From the NCBI GenBank assembly GCA_963818445.1, contig CAWFSG010000017.1, positions 1-64,000 of the forward strand: a stretch of 64,000 bases of DNA, written 5' to 3'. The translations under genes and the position numbers were made by a program. Positions 8,111 through 17,658 of the stretch are shown piece after piece. A model generated the notes under the pieces. The model was not told the DNA's origin, made no database searches, and was given only the letters and a program-made list of their open reading frames with translations. Position 1 is the stretch's first letter. Every line of letters starts with the position of its first letter. This DNA comes from Prado023 sp963818445. Its GTDB lineage: Bacteria; Actinomycetota; Actinomycetes; S36-B12; CAIYMF01.

Positions 8111-9469
8111 CTACGTGGAGGTGCTGATCAGGCCGTCTTCCTGTACCGCGGATCCCGACCCGGTGGCCCGGACCCGGCGGTCGGCCGGACCACGACGCCT
8201 CGCGGAGCGGGCCTGGGTCGTGGCCCACTGGTCCAAGCTCGTCCACGCCGTCCGGCTGCGGTGGCCGATCCAGTAGACCCGGGCGCGCAGGAGCACGAGG
8301 ACAGCGGCGAGCAGCGTCAGGACGGTCAGCGGTGAGGGCAGCCCGGGCATCGGGATCGAGGGCAGCCCCAGGCCCAGGGCGCGCGGCTGGATCGGTGCGG
8401 TGGGCGCGTCATCGGCCCGCGCGGCAGCCATCTCCCGGTTCGCCGGCAGCTTCCCCTTGGCGGGCAGCTCGGCGATTGCGCGGTCGAACTGGGGGGCGGG
8501 TGCGGAGGGGTCGGCGAGCTTGCCGACGGGGCTGAGCTTGTCGGCGTTCGCGAAGCCCCAGTCCAGCAGCGTCTCGGCGGTCGTGTAGGTGTTCCCACTG
8601 ATGTTCATCAGGCTGACCATGAGCCGACGGCCGTCGCGCTCAGCGGCCCCCACGTAGGTCCGGCGCGCCTGGCTGGTGAACCCGGACTTGCCGCCCAGGG
8701 AACCCTCGAACCCGTCGCGCACCGTCCGGTTGTGGTTGTAGATCGGGTAGACGACCCGCTTGCTGCCCTCCTTCTTCCCGGGGAACTCGGCGGTGCGCAG
8801 CTTCAGGTAGGACGCAATCTCAGGGTTGGCGAACGCCGCCCGGCCGATGAGCGCCATGTCGTAGGCGGTGGTGAACTGCCCGTCGGCGTCCAGCCCGCTG
8901 GGGTTCTTCGCGGTCGTGTTCCTCGCGCCGAGCCGGGCCGCCTCGGCGTTCATCTGCTCGACGGTGACGTCGATTCCGCCGTTGGCGCGGGCCAGGGCCT
9001 GGGCGGCGTCGTTGGCGCTGGGCAGCAGGGCGGCGTGCAGCAGGTCGGCCACCTTGTACGTCAGCCCGTTGTACAGCACCACCCGGTTGCCCTCGGCGAC
9101 CTCATCGGCCTTGACCGCACGGTAGGGCTGGTCCGGGGAGAGCCGGGGGGCGACCGTCAGGGCGGTCAGGAGCTTCAGCGTCGAGGCCGGCCGCAGCTTC
9201 CTGTCCGGGTCCTGCATCGCAAGGATCTCGCCTGATTCCATGTCGGCCAGGACCCAGCCCTTGGTCGCCACCTTGGGCAGGGCCGAGGCACCCGCAGCGG
9301 CGTTCACCACGGGCTTGCTCGTGGCCTGAGCATCCGGGGTGGTCCCTGAGCTGGCCGGGGCCGGGGCGGGGCTCGGATCCTCGGCGGGCAGGCCCGTGGC
9401 GACCTGGGCAGGCAGCAGCATGGCGGCGGACAGCGTGAGCGCGGCGAGCACGCGGGAAGTGGCACTCAT
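8111..9469 (-). CDS. dacB: D-alanyl-D-alanine carboxypeptidase (PBP5/DacB-type)
   Basis: Serine peptidase of 452 residues that trims the terminal D-Ala of peptidoglycan pentapeptides outside the membrane. It has an N-terminal signal peptide (AALTLSAAMLLPAQVATG), a Pro/Ala-rich linker, then the three penicillin-binding motifs: STLK (SxxK) near residue 96, SAN (SxN) in LLPSANDAA, and KSG in GGKSGFT. A transmembrane helix at about residues 360-380 (LTVLTLLAAVLVLL) anchors it, followed by a basic tail of about 70 residues that would be cytoplasmic. A TAGCCT -10 element lies 10 bp upstream of the ATG. It stands alone between the fructose operon and sdhB. Confidence 0.9.
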   Translation of the reverse strand: MSATSRVLAALTLSAAMLLPAQVATGLPAEDPSPAPAPASSGTTPDAQATSKPVVNAAAGASALPKVATKGWVLADMESGEILAMQDPDRKLRPASTLKLLTALTVAPRLSPDQPYRAVKADEVAEGNRVVLYNGLTYKVADLLHAALLPSANDAAQALARANGGIDVTVEQMNAEAARLGARNTTAKNPSGLDADGQFTTAYDMALIGRAAFANPEIASYLKLRTAEFPGKKEGSKRVVYPIYNHNRTVRDGFEGSLGGKSGFTSQARRTYVGAAERDGRRLMVSLMNISGNTYTTAETLLDWGFANADKLSPVGKLADPSAPAPQFDRAIAELPAKGKLPANREMAAARADDAPTAPIQPRALGLGLPSIPMPGLPSPLTVLTLLAAVLVLLRARVYWIGHRSRTAWTSLDQWATTQARSARRRGPADRRVRATGSGSAVQEDGLISTST

Positions 9470-9479
9470 AACGCGTCAC

Positions 9480-9485
9480 AGGCTA
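9480..9485 (-). promoter_or_regulatory. -10 element for the D,D-carboxypeptidase gene
   Basis: On the minus strand the hexamer TAGCCT ends 10 nt before the ATG at 9469, which would give a transcript with almost no leader. The hexamer matches those upstream of several other genes in the window. Confidence 0.4.
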
Positions 9486-9627
9486 AGCGCGCACACCGCC
9501 CGTTCCGGGGAGCGACGCGGCCGTGCCGACCCCGCAATGGCGGGGATCGGCCACTGGATCGCCCAGATCGGCCCCATGTGGCCGGACCCCGCCCAACAGC
9601 TCGCCCGATCTCGCGCCTGACCGAGCA

Positions 9628-9649
9628 CCCGGCGGGGCGCCCTGCCGGG
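9628..9649 (-). terminator. Putative terminator of the sdhCDAB operon
   Basis: CCCGGC and GCCGGG pair across a 10-base GC-rich interior (GGGGCGCCCT), 36 bp after the sdhB stop on the minus strand. There is no T tract. Confidence 0.5.
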
Positions 9650-9684
9650 CCTGGCCCAGCTCGTGCCGGCTCAGCCTCGGACGA

Positions 9685-10448
9685 TCAGCCGCGGTAGATC
9701 AGTGCGCGCTTGACTTCCTGGATCGCCTTGGTGACCTCGATGCCACGGGGGCAGGCATCGGTGCAGTTGAAGGTGGTCCGGCAGCGCCAGACGCCCTCCT
9801 TGGAGTTCAGGATCTCCAGTCGCTGCTCGGCGCCCTCGTCGCGGCTGTCGAAGATGAAGCGGTGCGCGTTGACGATGGCCGCAGGGCCGAAGTACTGCCC
9901 GTCGGTCCAGAACACCGGGCACGAGGTCGTGCAGCAGGCGCACAGGATGCACTTGGTGGTGTCGTCGAAGATCGCGCGGTCCTCCGCGGACTGCACCCGC
10001 TCCTTGGTGGGCTCGTTGCCGGTGGTGATCAGGAACGGCATGATCTCGCGGAAGGACGCGAAGAACGGCTCCATGTCGACGATGAGGTCCTTCTCCAGCG
10101 GCAGGCCCTTGATCGCCTCGATGATGATGGGCTTCTTCGCGTTCAGGTCCTTGATCAGGGTCTTGCACGCCAGCCGGTTGCGGCCGTTGATCCGGATCGC
10201 GTCCGAGCCGCAGATGCCGTGGGCACAGGAGCGCCGGAACGTCAGGGTCCCGTCCTGCTCCCACTTGATCTTGTGCAGCGCGTCGAGGATCCGGTCGGTC
10301 GGGAACACGTCGACCGTGAAGTCCTGCCAGAACGGCTCGGGGCCCTCGTCGGGCAGGAACCGGCGCAGGCGGATCGTGACCGGGAACGGCTTCGGGATGT
10401 CGGTGGCTGCTGCTGCGGTGGCTGGGGCTGCGGGGGCGTCGGTGGCCA

Positions 10449-10449
<1 letters not shown>
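9685..10449 (-). CDS. sdhB: Succinate dehydrogenase iron-sulfur subunit SdhB
   Basis: Iron-sulfur subunit of complex II, 254 residues, passing electrons from the SdhA flavin to quinone. The 2Fe-2S domain has CAHGICGSD plus the later Cys in RLACKTLI; the ferredoxin-like half carries CILCACCTTSCPVF and CTDACPRGIEV for the 4Fe-4S and 3Fe-4S clusters. The N-terminus has an Ala/Pro-rich extension of about 20 residues before the conserved PFPVTIRLRRF. Its ATG overlaps the sdhA stop by one base (TGATG), so the two are translationally coupled. It is last in the sdhCDAB operon. Confidence 0.95.
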
Positions 10450-12203
<1,754 letters not shown>

Positions 12204-12222
12204 GGCTCGCGCCACTCTCCGA

Positions 12223-12624
12223 TCAGGCGATGTTGGGGTCGAAGGTGAAGATCACCAGGGTCCCCAGGACGAGGGTGAAGACGATGGCGACGGACAGCAG
12301 GGTGAGCAGCCAGAATCGGGTCCTGGGCTTCTCGGCGTAGTCGCTGATGATCGTGCGCATGCCGTTGCCGCCGTGGAGCATGGCCAGCCACAGCTGCAGC
12401 AGGTCCCACGTCTGCCAGAACGGGCTGGACCAGCGGCCGGCGACGAAGCCGAAGTTGATGCGCTGCACCCCGCCGTCGAGGATGTTCATGATCAGCAGGT
12501 GGCCCAGGACGAGGAACACCAGCACAAGGCCGGAGATCCGCATGAAGATCCACGAGTAGCGCTCGTAGTTGCTGGTGCTCCGCGAGGTCTTCGCGCTGCG
12601 GGGGTCGGCGATCTCAAGGCTCAT
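12223..12624 (-). CDS. sdhD: Succinate dehydrogenase membrane anchor SdhD
   Basis: Membrane anchor of 133 residues with three hydrophobic helices (FMRISGLVLVFLVLGHLL, the LLQLWLAMLHG region, and LLTLLSVAIVFTLVLGTLVIF). The His in LGHLLIMN and in AMLHGGNGMR are positions expected for haem b ligation and the quinone site. The ATG at 12624 overlaps the sdhC stop by 4 bp. It is followed after 19 bp by sdhA. Length is normal for actinobacterial SdhD. Confidence 0.88.
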   Translation of the reverse strand: MSLEIADPRSAKTSRSTSNYERYSWIFMRISGLVLVFLVLGHLLIMNILDGGVQRINFGFVAGRWSSPFWQTWDLLQLWLAMLHGGNGMRTIISDYAEKPRTRFWLLTLLSVAIVFTLVLGTLVIFTFDPNIA

Positions 12625-13016
12625 GACGTGCTCCCGAACAGGGCTTCGATCGTGTGCTTCAGCATGAAGTAGGCACCGGGGATCATGATGAGCAGCCAGA
12701 CCACCACGATCGAGCGGAACATGGCCTTCTGGTGGCGCGGGCCCTCGGCCCAGAAGTCGACCAGGATGATCCGGATGCCATTGAGTGCGTGGTACAGGAC
12801 CGCTGCGACCAGGCCGACCTCGAGGAGGTTGACGATCGGGGTCTTGTAGCTGGCGATCACCATGTCGTAGGCGTCCGGGGAGACCCGCACGAGTGCGGTG
12901 TCCAGGACGTGGACGAGGAGGAAGAAGAACACCGCGACACCGGTGATGCGATGGGCCACCCAGGACCACATCCCCTCACCGCCGCGATACAGGGTCCCCG
13001 CAGGCGCACTGGCCAT
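12621..13016 (-). CDS. sdhC: Succinate dehydrogenase cytochrome b556 subunit SdhC
   Basis: Haem-containing anchor of 131 residues, first gene of the sdhCDAB operon. It starts with AGTLYRGGEGMWSWVAHRITG, where the S/H/R residues match the SdhC quinone and haem region (SxxHRxTG type), and has three helices, including VAVFFFLLVHVLDTALV with a haem-ligating His candidate and YHALNGIRIIL. AGGAGG lies 9 bp upstream of the ATG. A TAGACT hexamer about 60 bp upstream is the likely -10 of the operon. Confidence 0.9.
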   Translation of the reverse strand: MASAPAGTLYRGGEGMWSWVAHRITGVAVFFFLLVHVLDTALVRVSPDAYDMVIASYKTPIVNLLEVGLVAAVLYHALNGIRIILVDFWAEGPRHQKAMFRSIVVVWLLIMIPGAYFMLKHTIEALFGSTS

Positions 13017-13077
13017 CGGTGGAGCCTCCTAGCTCGGAAGTGGGCGCACGTGACGGGGCATCCGCCACATGGTGGGC

Positions 13078-13083
13078 AGTCTA
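13078..13083 (-). promoter_or_regulatory. Putative -10 element of the sdh operon
   Basis: TAGACT on the minus strand, about 60 bp upstream of the sdhC ATG; the leader then contains the AGGAGG ribosome-binding site. No clear -35 was recognised. Confidence 0.35.
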
Positions 13084-13202
13084 GTCCTGAGCCACGCGGG
13101 CGCACGGGCGAGGAGGCCCTCCCGAGGTCCCCGATGGTCCGGGCCCTTGGTCCCCCCCGCCCGGGCGCGCTGCTCTCGCCGCCACCTCGCCCCGCCGTCT
13201 CA

Positions 13203-13251
13203 CGAACTTGGGTGCGACTTGCCGAAAGAGCGGCAAGAACCTTCCACATTC
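13203..13251 (+). repeat. Palindromic interspersed repeat, copy A
   Basis: About 49 bp starting CGAACTTGGGTGCGACTTGC. It matches copy B (14493-14546) read on the opposite strand at roughly four of five positions, including CGAAYTTGGGTGCGACTTGC and AACCTTCCA. Its core CTTGCCG-AAAGAG-CGGCAAG is a perfect 7-bp stem with a 6-base loop. Such elements resemble REP or miniature inverted-repeat elements; no transposase is present. Confidence 0.6.
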
Positions 13252-13387
13252 CTCCGTTGCCCGGGTCAGTTCGTTGCCGCGTGGCAATGCCGCAGGCCGC
13301 CAGGGCCCGTGGCCGGGGGTCGGTGGCCCGTACCCAGTGGCGTGGTCGCCTGCCGTGACCAGGTTCGGCGGGCGGGGGCTGGTGGCG

Positions 13388-14395
13388 TCAGGAGGCAAGT
13401 CGCCGGAGGCTGGGCAGGACCGCGCAGCCAGGACCGCAGGGGTGGGGTTGGCCCGTCCAGCCACGAATCTGCAGCAGCGTGGCCACTTGGGCGGCAATCG
13501 GGCAGGGTTGCCCAACGACACCCACCCACCCGAAGCGAAGCGTTGCGGCGCCTGTCAGCGTGGCGGCATTGTCCCGAGCTTGGTCGCGGAACACCTCGGA
13601 CTCCGCCTCGTGCCCCAGCCGCCCGTCCAACTCGACGATGACGCCGAACTCCTCGTAGAGGATGTCCCGGTAGGCGGTCCCCGAGTCGAGCGACCTGGCT
13701 GGGGCCTGCCCCGTCCCCCGCGGAAGGCCGTGCGGGCGGACGACCCTGGCGTGGTACCTGATCTCCAGTGGGCTCGTGAATCCGGTCGTGACGTCGGCGC
13801 ACACCGACTCGATGAGCTGGCGGCGCCGCACTCGTGGGATTCCGCGCATTGTGCGCAGGATGCGATCAGGGGTCGTGAGGCGCAGGCGGCACGAGCGCAG
13901 GACGACCTCGACGGCCGCTGATTCCGACGGCGCGACCGCTGCCAGGTCGAGGACTGTGTGCTCCACGGTCAGCACTGGGGGCCGCCGGCTCGGGTGAGCC
14001 CTGGCCAGCGGATCCTGCACCCGTCTGACCTCGATGCCGGACGCGGTCCGGCGTATCGAGTCCTCGAGCAGCATCCGAACGGGACTGCCTGACGGATGCT
14101 CTCCGTCCAGCAACCCCCAGTAGTGCCCGGCCGCTGCGCCCCCCGCCACGCTCAATGGGCCGAGGGTCAGGTGTGCCGCCCACATCCGTGCCGCAGTCCC
14201 AGGGGTCCCGGCGACGATCTGGAACACGCCCTTGTGCAGCCTGTGCCAGCGCCCTGAATCGACGAGGCGCCTTATCGCCCCCGGAGAGAGTCCCGCCGCA
14301 CATGCCTCCTGGTACGTGCAGACCATGGCCTGGGGCTCAGCGGCTTGCTGCAGCCGCGCAAGGGCGGCTGCCTCGCTCGCGTTCTTCCTGGGCAT
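13388..14395 (-). CDS. AbiEi-like / DUF559-type protein (type IV toxin-antitoxin or Vsr-like nuclease family)
   Basis: Protein of 335 residues with the layout common in actinobacteria: an N-terminal winged-helix-like antitoxin segment of AbiEi type (TYQEACAAGLSPGAIRRLVDSGRWHRLHKGVF, about residues 25-55), a middle domain, and a C-terminal DUF559/Vsr-like segment (YEEFGVIVELDGRLGHEAESEVFRDQARDN) whose E..D-G..H..D..RDN pattern matches the endonuclease-fold core. No AbiEii nucleotidyltransferase partner is next to it. I start at the ATG at 14395; the frame stays open back into repeat copy B, but that extension has no coding character. It is isolated, on the strand opposite the mutase, and bracketed by inverted repeats, which suggests an accessory gene. 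Its function is not established. Confidence 0.7.
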   Translation of the reverse strand: MPRKNASEAAALARLQQAAEPQAMVCTYQEACAAGLSPGAIRRLVDSGRWHRLHKGVFQIVAGTPGTAARMWAAHLTLGPLSVAGGAAAGHYWGLLDGEHPSGSPVRMLLEDSIRRTASGIEVRRVQDPLARAHPSRRPPVLTVEHTVLDLAAVAPSESAAVEVVLRSCRLRLTTPDRILRTMRGIPRVRRRQLIESVCADVTTGFTSPLEIRYHARVVRPHGLPRGTGQAPARSLDSGTAYRDILYEEFGVIVELDGRLGHEAESEVFRDQARDNAATLTGAATLRFGWVGVVGQPCPIAAQVATLLQIRGWTGQPHPCGPGCAVLPSLRRLAS

Positions 14396-14492
14396 CTGGC
14401 GATCGTCTTCGCCCTCGGCCCTTGACGCCAGCGATTGTCCACAGGTCCGCCAGGCGTCAGGTCCTGGCTCGGTTCGTTCCCGGCTGCGGGCT

Positions 14493-14546
14493 CGCGAACT
14501 TGGAAGGTTGTTGCTCCACTTGCAGCAAGTCGCACCCAAATTCGCG
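14493..14546 (-). repeat. Palindromic interspersed repeat, copy B
   Basis: 54 bp bounded by near-perfect 11-bp terminal inverted repeats (CGCGAACTTGG at 14493-14503 and CCAAATTCGCG at 14536-14546). The interior ACTTGCAGCAAGT is itself almost palindromic. It is the inverted partner of copy A at 13203-13251, on the other side of the AbiEi-like gene. Confidence 0.6.
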
Positions 14547-14600
14547 GGCGGCGGGGAGGGAGGGGACGGGGTGCGGCACGACTCCCGCGCGGGCCGGGCC

Positions 14601-14606
14601 TAGCCT
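14601..14606 (+). promoter_or_regulatory. -10 element for the mutase gene (leaderless)
   Basis: TAGCCT followed by 7 nt and then the ATG at 14614. There is no ribosome-binding site between them, so transcription should start at or next to the start codon. Confidence 0.5.
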
Positions 14607-14613
14607 TGGGCAC

Positions 14614-16182
14614 ATGGCCATCACCGAATCCGGACGTCCGTTCGCCCCCCTCTACGACGCGCAGTCGCGCGCTGACGCAGACCCCGCCGCGATCGGTGCC
14701 CCGGGTGAGTACCCGTACACCCGTGGCGTGTACCCGTCGATGTACACCGGCCGGCCCTGGACCATGCGCCAGTACGCCGGGTTCGGCACGGCGGCTGAGT
14801 CCAACGCCCGCTACCACCAGCTGATCGGCGCCGGCCAGACCGGCCTGTCGGTCGCGTTCGACCTGCCGACCCAGATGGGCTACGACTCCGACCACCCGCT
14901 CGCCTCGGGCGAGGTGGGCAAGGTCGGGGTGGCCATCGACTCGATCGACGACATGCGCACCCTGTTCGACGGCCTGCCCCTGGACCGGGTCTCCACGTCG
15001 ATGACGATCAACGCCCCCGCCGCGGTGCTGCTGCTGGCCTACCAGATCGTCGCGGAGGAGCAGGGGATACCTGGCTCGGCGCTCACCGGCACCATCCAGA
15101 ACGACGTGCTCAAGGAGTACATCGCCCGCGGCACCTACATCTACCCGCCGGCGGCCTCCCTGCGGCTGATCACCGACATCTTCGGGTACTGCGCGGCCGA
15201 GCTCCCCAAGTGGAACACCATCTCGATCTCGGGCTACCACATGGCCGAGGCGGGGGCCACCCCCGCGCAGGAGATCGCCTTCACCCTGGCCGACGGCATC
15301 GAGTACGTGAAGGCCGCCATCGCCTCGGGCCAGGACGTGGATGACTTCGCCCCGCGGCTGGCGTTCTTCTTCGTCTCGCGGACCAGCCTGCTCGAGGAGG
15401 TCGCGAAGTTCCGTGCCGCCCGGCGGATCTGGGCGCGGGTCATGCGCGAGGAGTTCGGCGCCACGAACCCCAAGTCGATGATGCTGCGCTTCCACACGCA
15501 GACCGCCGGCGTGCAGCTGACCGCCCAGCAGCCCGAGGTGAACATGGTCCGGGTGGCGATCCAGGCGCTGGCCGCGGTCCTCGGGGGGACGCAGAGCCTG
15601 CACACCAACTCCTTCGACGAGGCCATTGCGCTGCCGACCGAGAAGGCCGCGCGCCTGGCCCTGCGCACCCAGCAGGTGATCGCCTACGAGTCCGACGTGT
15701 GCAAGACGGTCGACCCGTTCGCCGGGTCGTACGCCATCGAGTCGCTGACCGACGACGTCGAGGCGGCGGCAGTCGAGCTCATGGACAAGGTCGCCGAGCT
15801 CGGCGGTGCGGTCGCGGCCATCGAGAACGGGTTCCAGAAGTCCGAGATCGAGCGCTCGGCCTACCGGATCGCCAACGAGATCGACGCCGGGGAGCGCGTG
15901 GTGGTCGGGGTCAACAAGTTCACGATCGACACCGACGAGCCCTACGAGCCGCTGCGGGTCAACCCCCTGATCGAGGCCGAGCAGCGGGCGCGCCTGGAGA
16001 AGCTGCGGGCTGAGCGCGGCGACATCAGCGGCCTGCTCGAGGCCGTCCGGGAGGCCGCGCGGGGCTCGGAGAACGTCCTCTACCCGATGAAGGAGGCCCT
16101 GAAGGCGCGGGCCACGGTCGGCGAGGTCAGCACCGCCCTGCGCGACGTCTGGGGCGAGTACGTGCCGCACGACGTGTTCTGA
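14614..16182 (+). CDS. Methylmalonyl-CoA mutase family, large (catalytic) subunit without B12-binding domain
   Basis: Cytoplasmic acyl-CoA mutase subunit of 522 residues: the TIM-barrel catalytic part only, whereas full-length methylmalonyl-CoA mutases of about 730 residues carry a C-terminal cobalamin domain (DxHxxG), which is absent. Motifs include YPYTRG, RPWTMRQYAGFG, GLSVAFDLPTQ, GTIQNDVLKEY and ISISGYHMAEAGA. Tyr44 (PSMYTGRPW) and Arg184 (ASLRLITDIF) align with the Tyr89 and Arg207 that select a carboxylated substrate in Propionibacterium methylmalonyl-CoA mutase, so isobutyryl-CoA is less likely. The B12-binding small subunit must be encoded elsewhere. The ATG at 14614 fits a leaderless transcript; an upstream open stretch lacks coding sense. 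A hairpin terminator follows. Confidence 0.88.
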   Translation: MAITESGRPFAPLYDAQSRADADPAAIGAPGEYPYTRGVYPSMYTGRPWTMRQYAGFGTAAESNARYHQLIGAGQTGLSVAFDLPTQMGYDSDHPLASGEVGKVGVAIDSIDDMRTLFDGLPLDRVSTSMTINAPAAVLLLAYQIVAEEQGIPGSALTGTIQNDVLKEYIARGTYIYPPAASLRLITDIFGYCAAELPKWNTISISGYHMAEAGATPAQEIAFTLADGIEYVKAAIASGQDVDDFAPRLAFFFVSRTSLLEEVAKFRAARRIWARVMREEFGATNPKSMMLRFHTQTAGVQLTAQQPEVNMVRVAIQALAAVLGGTQSLHTNSFDEAIALPTEKAARLALRTQQVIAYESDVCKTVDPFAGSYAIESLTDDVEAAAVELMDKVAELGGAVAAIENGFQKSEIERSAYRIANEIDAGERVVVGVNKFTIDTDEPYEPLRVNPLIEAEQRARLEKLRAERGDISGLLEAVREAARGSENVLYPMKEALKARATVGEVSTALRDVWGEYVPHDVF

Positions 16183-16190
16183 ACCGGAGA

Positions 16191-16222
16191 TCCTGCGGTC
16201 CCTGGCCGTGTGGGACGCAGGA
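16191..16222 (+). terminator. Terminator after the mutase gene
   Basis: TCCTGC-G-GTCCC pairs with GGGAC-GCAGGA around an 8-9 base loop, with one bulged base, 8 bp after the stop codon. No T tract. Confidence 0.6.
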
Positions 16223-16320
16223 CCTTCGGCGCCCCCCCGCGGGACGTTCGGCGCGGAATCGTGATCGAAACGTGTCCCTCACCACTGGCTCAATGGTCAG
16301 GAGCTCCCACGCCACGCGGG

Positions 16321-16326
16321 TAAAAT
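16321..16326 (+). promoter_or_regulatory. Putative -10 element of the nucleoside transport operon
   Basis: TAAAAT, the most AT-rich hexamer in a 200-bp gap, lies 59 bp upstream of the bmpA-like ATG. The following leader contains a GGCGCC-GGATC-GGCGCC hairpin (about 16345-16361) before the ribosome-binding site GGAG. No consensus -35 is visible. Confidence 0.4.
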
Positions 16327-16385
16327 CGTGAGTTGACGTGGTCTGGCGCCGGATCGGCGCCTCGTCGATGGGATATGGAGAACGT

Positions 16386-17498
16386 ATGAAGACTCGTTTG
16401 CTCGCCGTGGGCGCTGTCGCAGCGCTGGCACTGGCCGCCTGTGGCTCGGCCCCGGAGGAGAATGCCGCCGCTGGTTCGGCCTCGGGCAGCGCCGCTGCCG
16501 CCGACTTCTTGGGCTGCATGGTCACCGACCAGGGTGGCATCGACGACCGCTCGTTCAACGCTTCGGCGTGGGCCGGTCTCCAGGCTGCGGCCGAGGCCAC
16601 TGGCATTGAGGTCAAGTACGTGACCAGCAAGTCCGAGTCGGACTACACCCCCAACGTCAACAGCCTCGTGGCCGAGGACTGCGGGAACATCGTCACCGTC
16701 GGATTCTCCCTGGGTGACGCGACTCGGACCGCCGCCCAGGCGAACCCGGATGAGCGCTTCGCCATCGTCGACGAGAACCCCGACGGCAACCCCGACACCA
16801 CGGATGTCTTCGAGCCCATCGACAATGTCCAGCCCCTGCTGTTCAACACCGCCGAGGCCGCGTACCTGGCGGGCTACCTCGCATCGGGCATGACCAAGAC
16901 CGGCACCGTGGGCACGTTCGGCGGCATCAAGCTCCCGACCGTGGCGGTGTTCATGGACGGCTTCTCGGACGGGATCGACAAGTACAACGAGGACAACGGC
17001 ACCGACGTCAAGCTGCTCGGCTGGGACAAGGCCAAGCAGGACGGCCTGTTCGCCGGCAAGTTCGACTCGCCGACCGACGGCAAGAACCTGGCCAAGAACC
17101 TGATGCAGCAGGGTGCCGACATCATCCTGCCGGTCGCCGGAAGCACCGGCCTGGGCGCGGCTGCTGAGGCGCAGGCCTCGGGGGGCAAGGCGTCCATCAT
17201 CTGGGTCGACTCGGACGGGTACGAGTACGCGCCCCAGTACAAGGAGGTCTTCCTGACCACGGTCGAGAAGGGCGTTGCCAACGCCGTGCAGACCTCCACG
17301 ACCGACACCGTGAACGGCAAGTACACCAACACTCCGTACGTCGGCACCTTGGCCAACGACGGCGTCGGACTGGCCCCGTACCACGACTTCGAGTCGAAGG
17401 TCCCGGCCGAGCTGAACACCAAGATCGAGGAGCTCAAGGCGCAGATCATCGACGGCACCATCAAGGTGGAGTCGGCGAACTCCCCGCAGGTCGGCTGA
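16386..17498 (+). CDS. bmpA: BMP-family nucleoside-binding lipoprotein
   Basis: Extracellular substrate-binding lipoprotein of 370 residues for a nucleoside ABC importer. The signal peptide MKTRLLAVGAVAALALAACG has lipobox LAAC at residues 16-19. BMP/Med (PnrA-type) hallmarks follow: VTDQGGIDDRSFNASAW near the N-terminus, AAYLAGYLASGMTKTGTVGTFGG, and VDSDGYEYAPQYKEVFLTTVEKG. In PnrA homologues these loops hold the purine nucleoside ribose and base. The ATG follows GGAG. A strong hairpin separates it from the ABC ATPase gene, which would let the binding protein be made in excess. Downstream cytidine and adenosine deaminases agree with a nucleoside substrate. Confidence 0.92.
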   Translation: MKTRLLAVGAVAALALAACGSAPEENAAAGSASGSAAAADFLGCMVTDQGGIDDRSFNASAWAGLQAAAEATGIEVKYVTSKSESDYTPNVNSLVAEDCGNIVTVGFSLGDATRTAAQANPDERFAIVDENPDGNPDTTDVFEPIDNVQPLLFNTAEAAYLAGYLASGMTKTGTVGTFGGIKLPTVAVFMDGFSDGIDKYNEDNGTDVKLLGWDKAKQDGLFAGKFDSPTDGKNLAKNLMQQGADIILPVAGSTGLGAAAEAQASGGKASIIWVDSDGYEYAPQYKEVFLTTVEKGVANAVQTSTTDTVNGKYTNTPYVGTLANDGVGLAPYHDFESKVPAELNTKIEELKAQIIDGTIKVESANSPQVG

Positions 17499-17514
17499 CA
17501 CTCCCTGATCGCTC

Positions 17515-17551
17515 GACGAAGCCCCCCGCGCCCAGCGCTGGGGGCTTCGTC
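17515..17551 (+). terminator. Hairpin (terminator or attenuator) between bmpA and the ABC ATPase gene
   Basis: Perfect 12-bp stem GACGAAGCCCCC / GGGGGCTTCGTC with a 13-base loop, 17 bp after the bmpA stop. It probably ends most bmpA transcripts and limits read-through into the permease genes. Confidence 0.75.
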
Positions 17552-17658
17552 ACGTCCGGGGCGAATCGTGGCGAATCGCCGGTGGCTGAGCAGGAGTTGG
17601 AGGCACCCTGCTCGCTAGTGTGCGAACAGTCCACACCCGCGAGTCGGAGGGAGGCAGC

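Larger units (their letters stand above)
13017..13387. other. Intergenic region between sdhC and the accessory AbiEi/DUF559-like gene
   Basis: 371 bp. It holds the putative sdh promoter near sdhC, then GC-rich sequence, then repeat copy A (13203-13251), then about 135 bp up to the stop of the minus-strand accessory gene in which I see no gene, RNA or clear terminator. Confidence 0.6.

Noticed and set aside
13017..13387. tRNA or small RNA gene between sdhC and the accessory gene
   Set aside because: No cloverleaf, T-loop GGTTCGA or CCA end found; only the repeat copy stands out.
14396..14539. Longer start for the AbiEi/DUF559-like gene
   Set aside because: The extra residues are encoded by the palindromic repeat and have no coding character; the ATG at 14395 suffices.
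14155..14613. N-terminal extension of the mutase upstream of 14614
   Set aside because: The extension is opposite the accessory gene and repeat, has no family similarity, and the -10 element marks the start at 14614.
16183..16385. Purine riboswitch before the nucleoside importer
   Set aside because: The leader after the TAAAAT element is too short and has only a simple GGCGCC hairpin; no conserved purine aptamer bases are seen.
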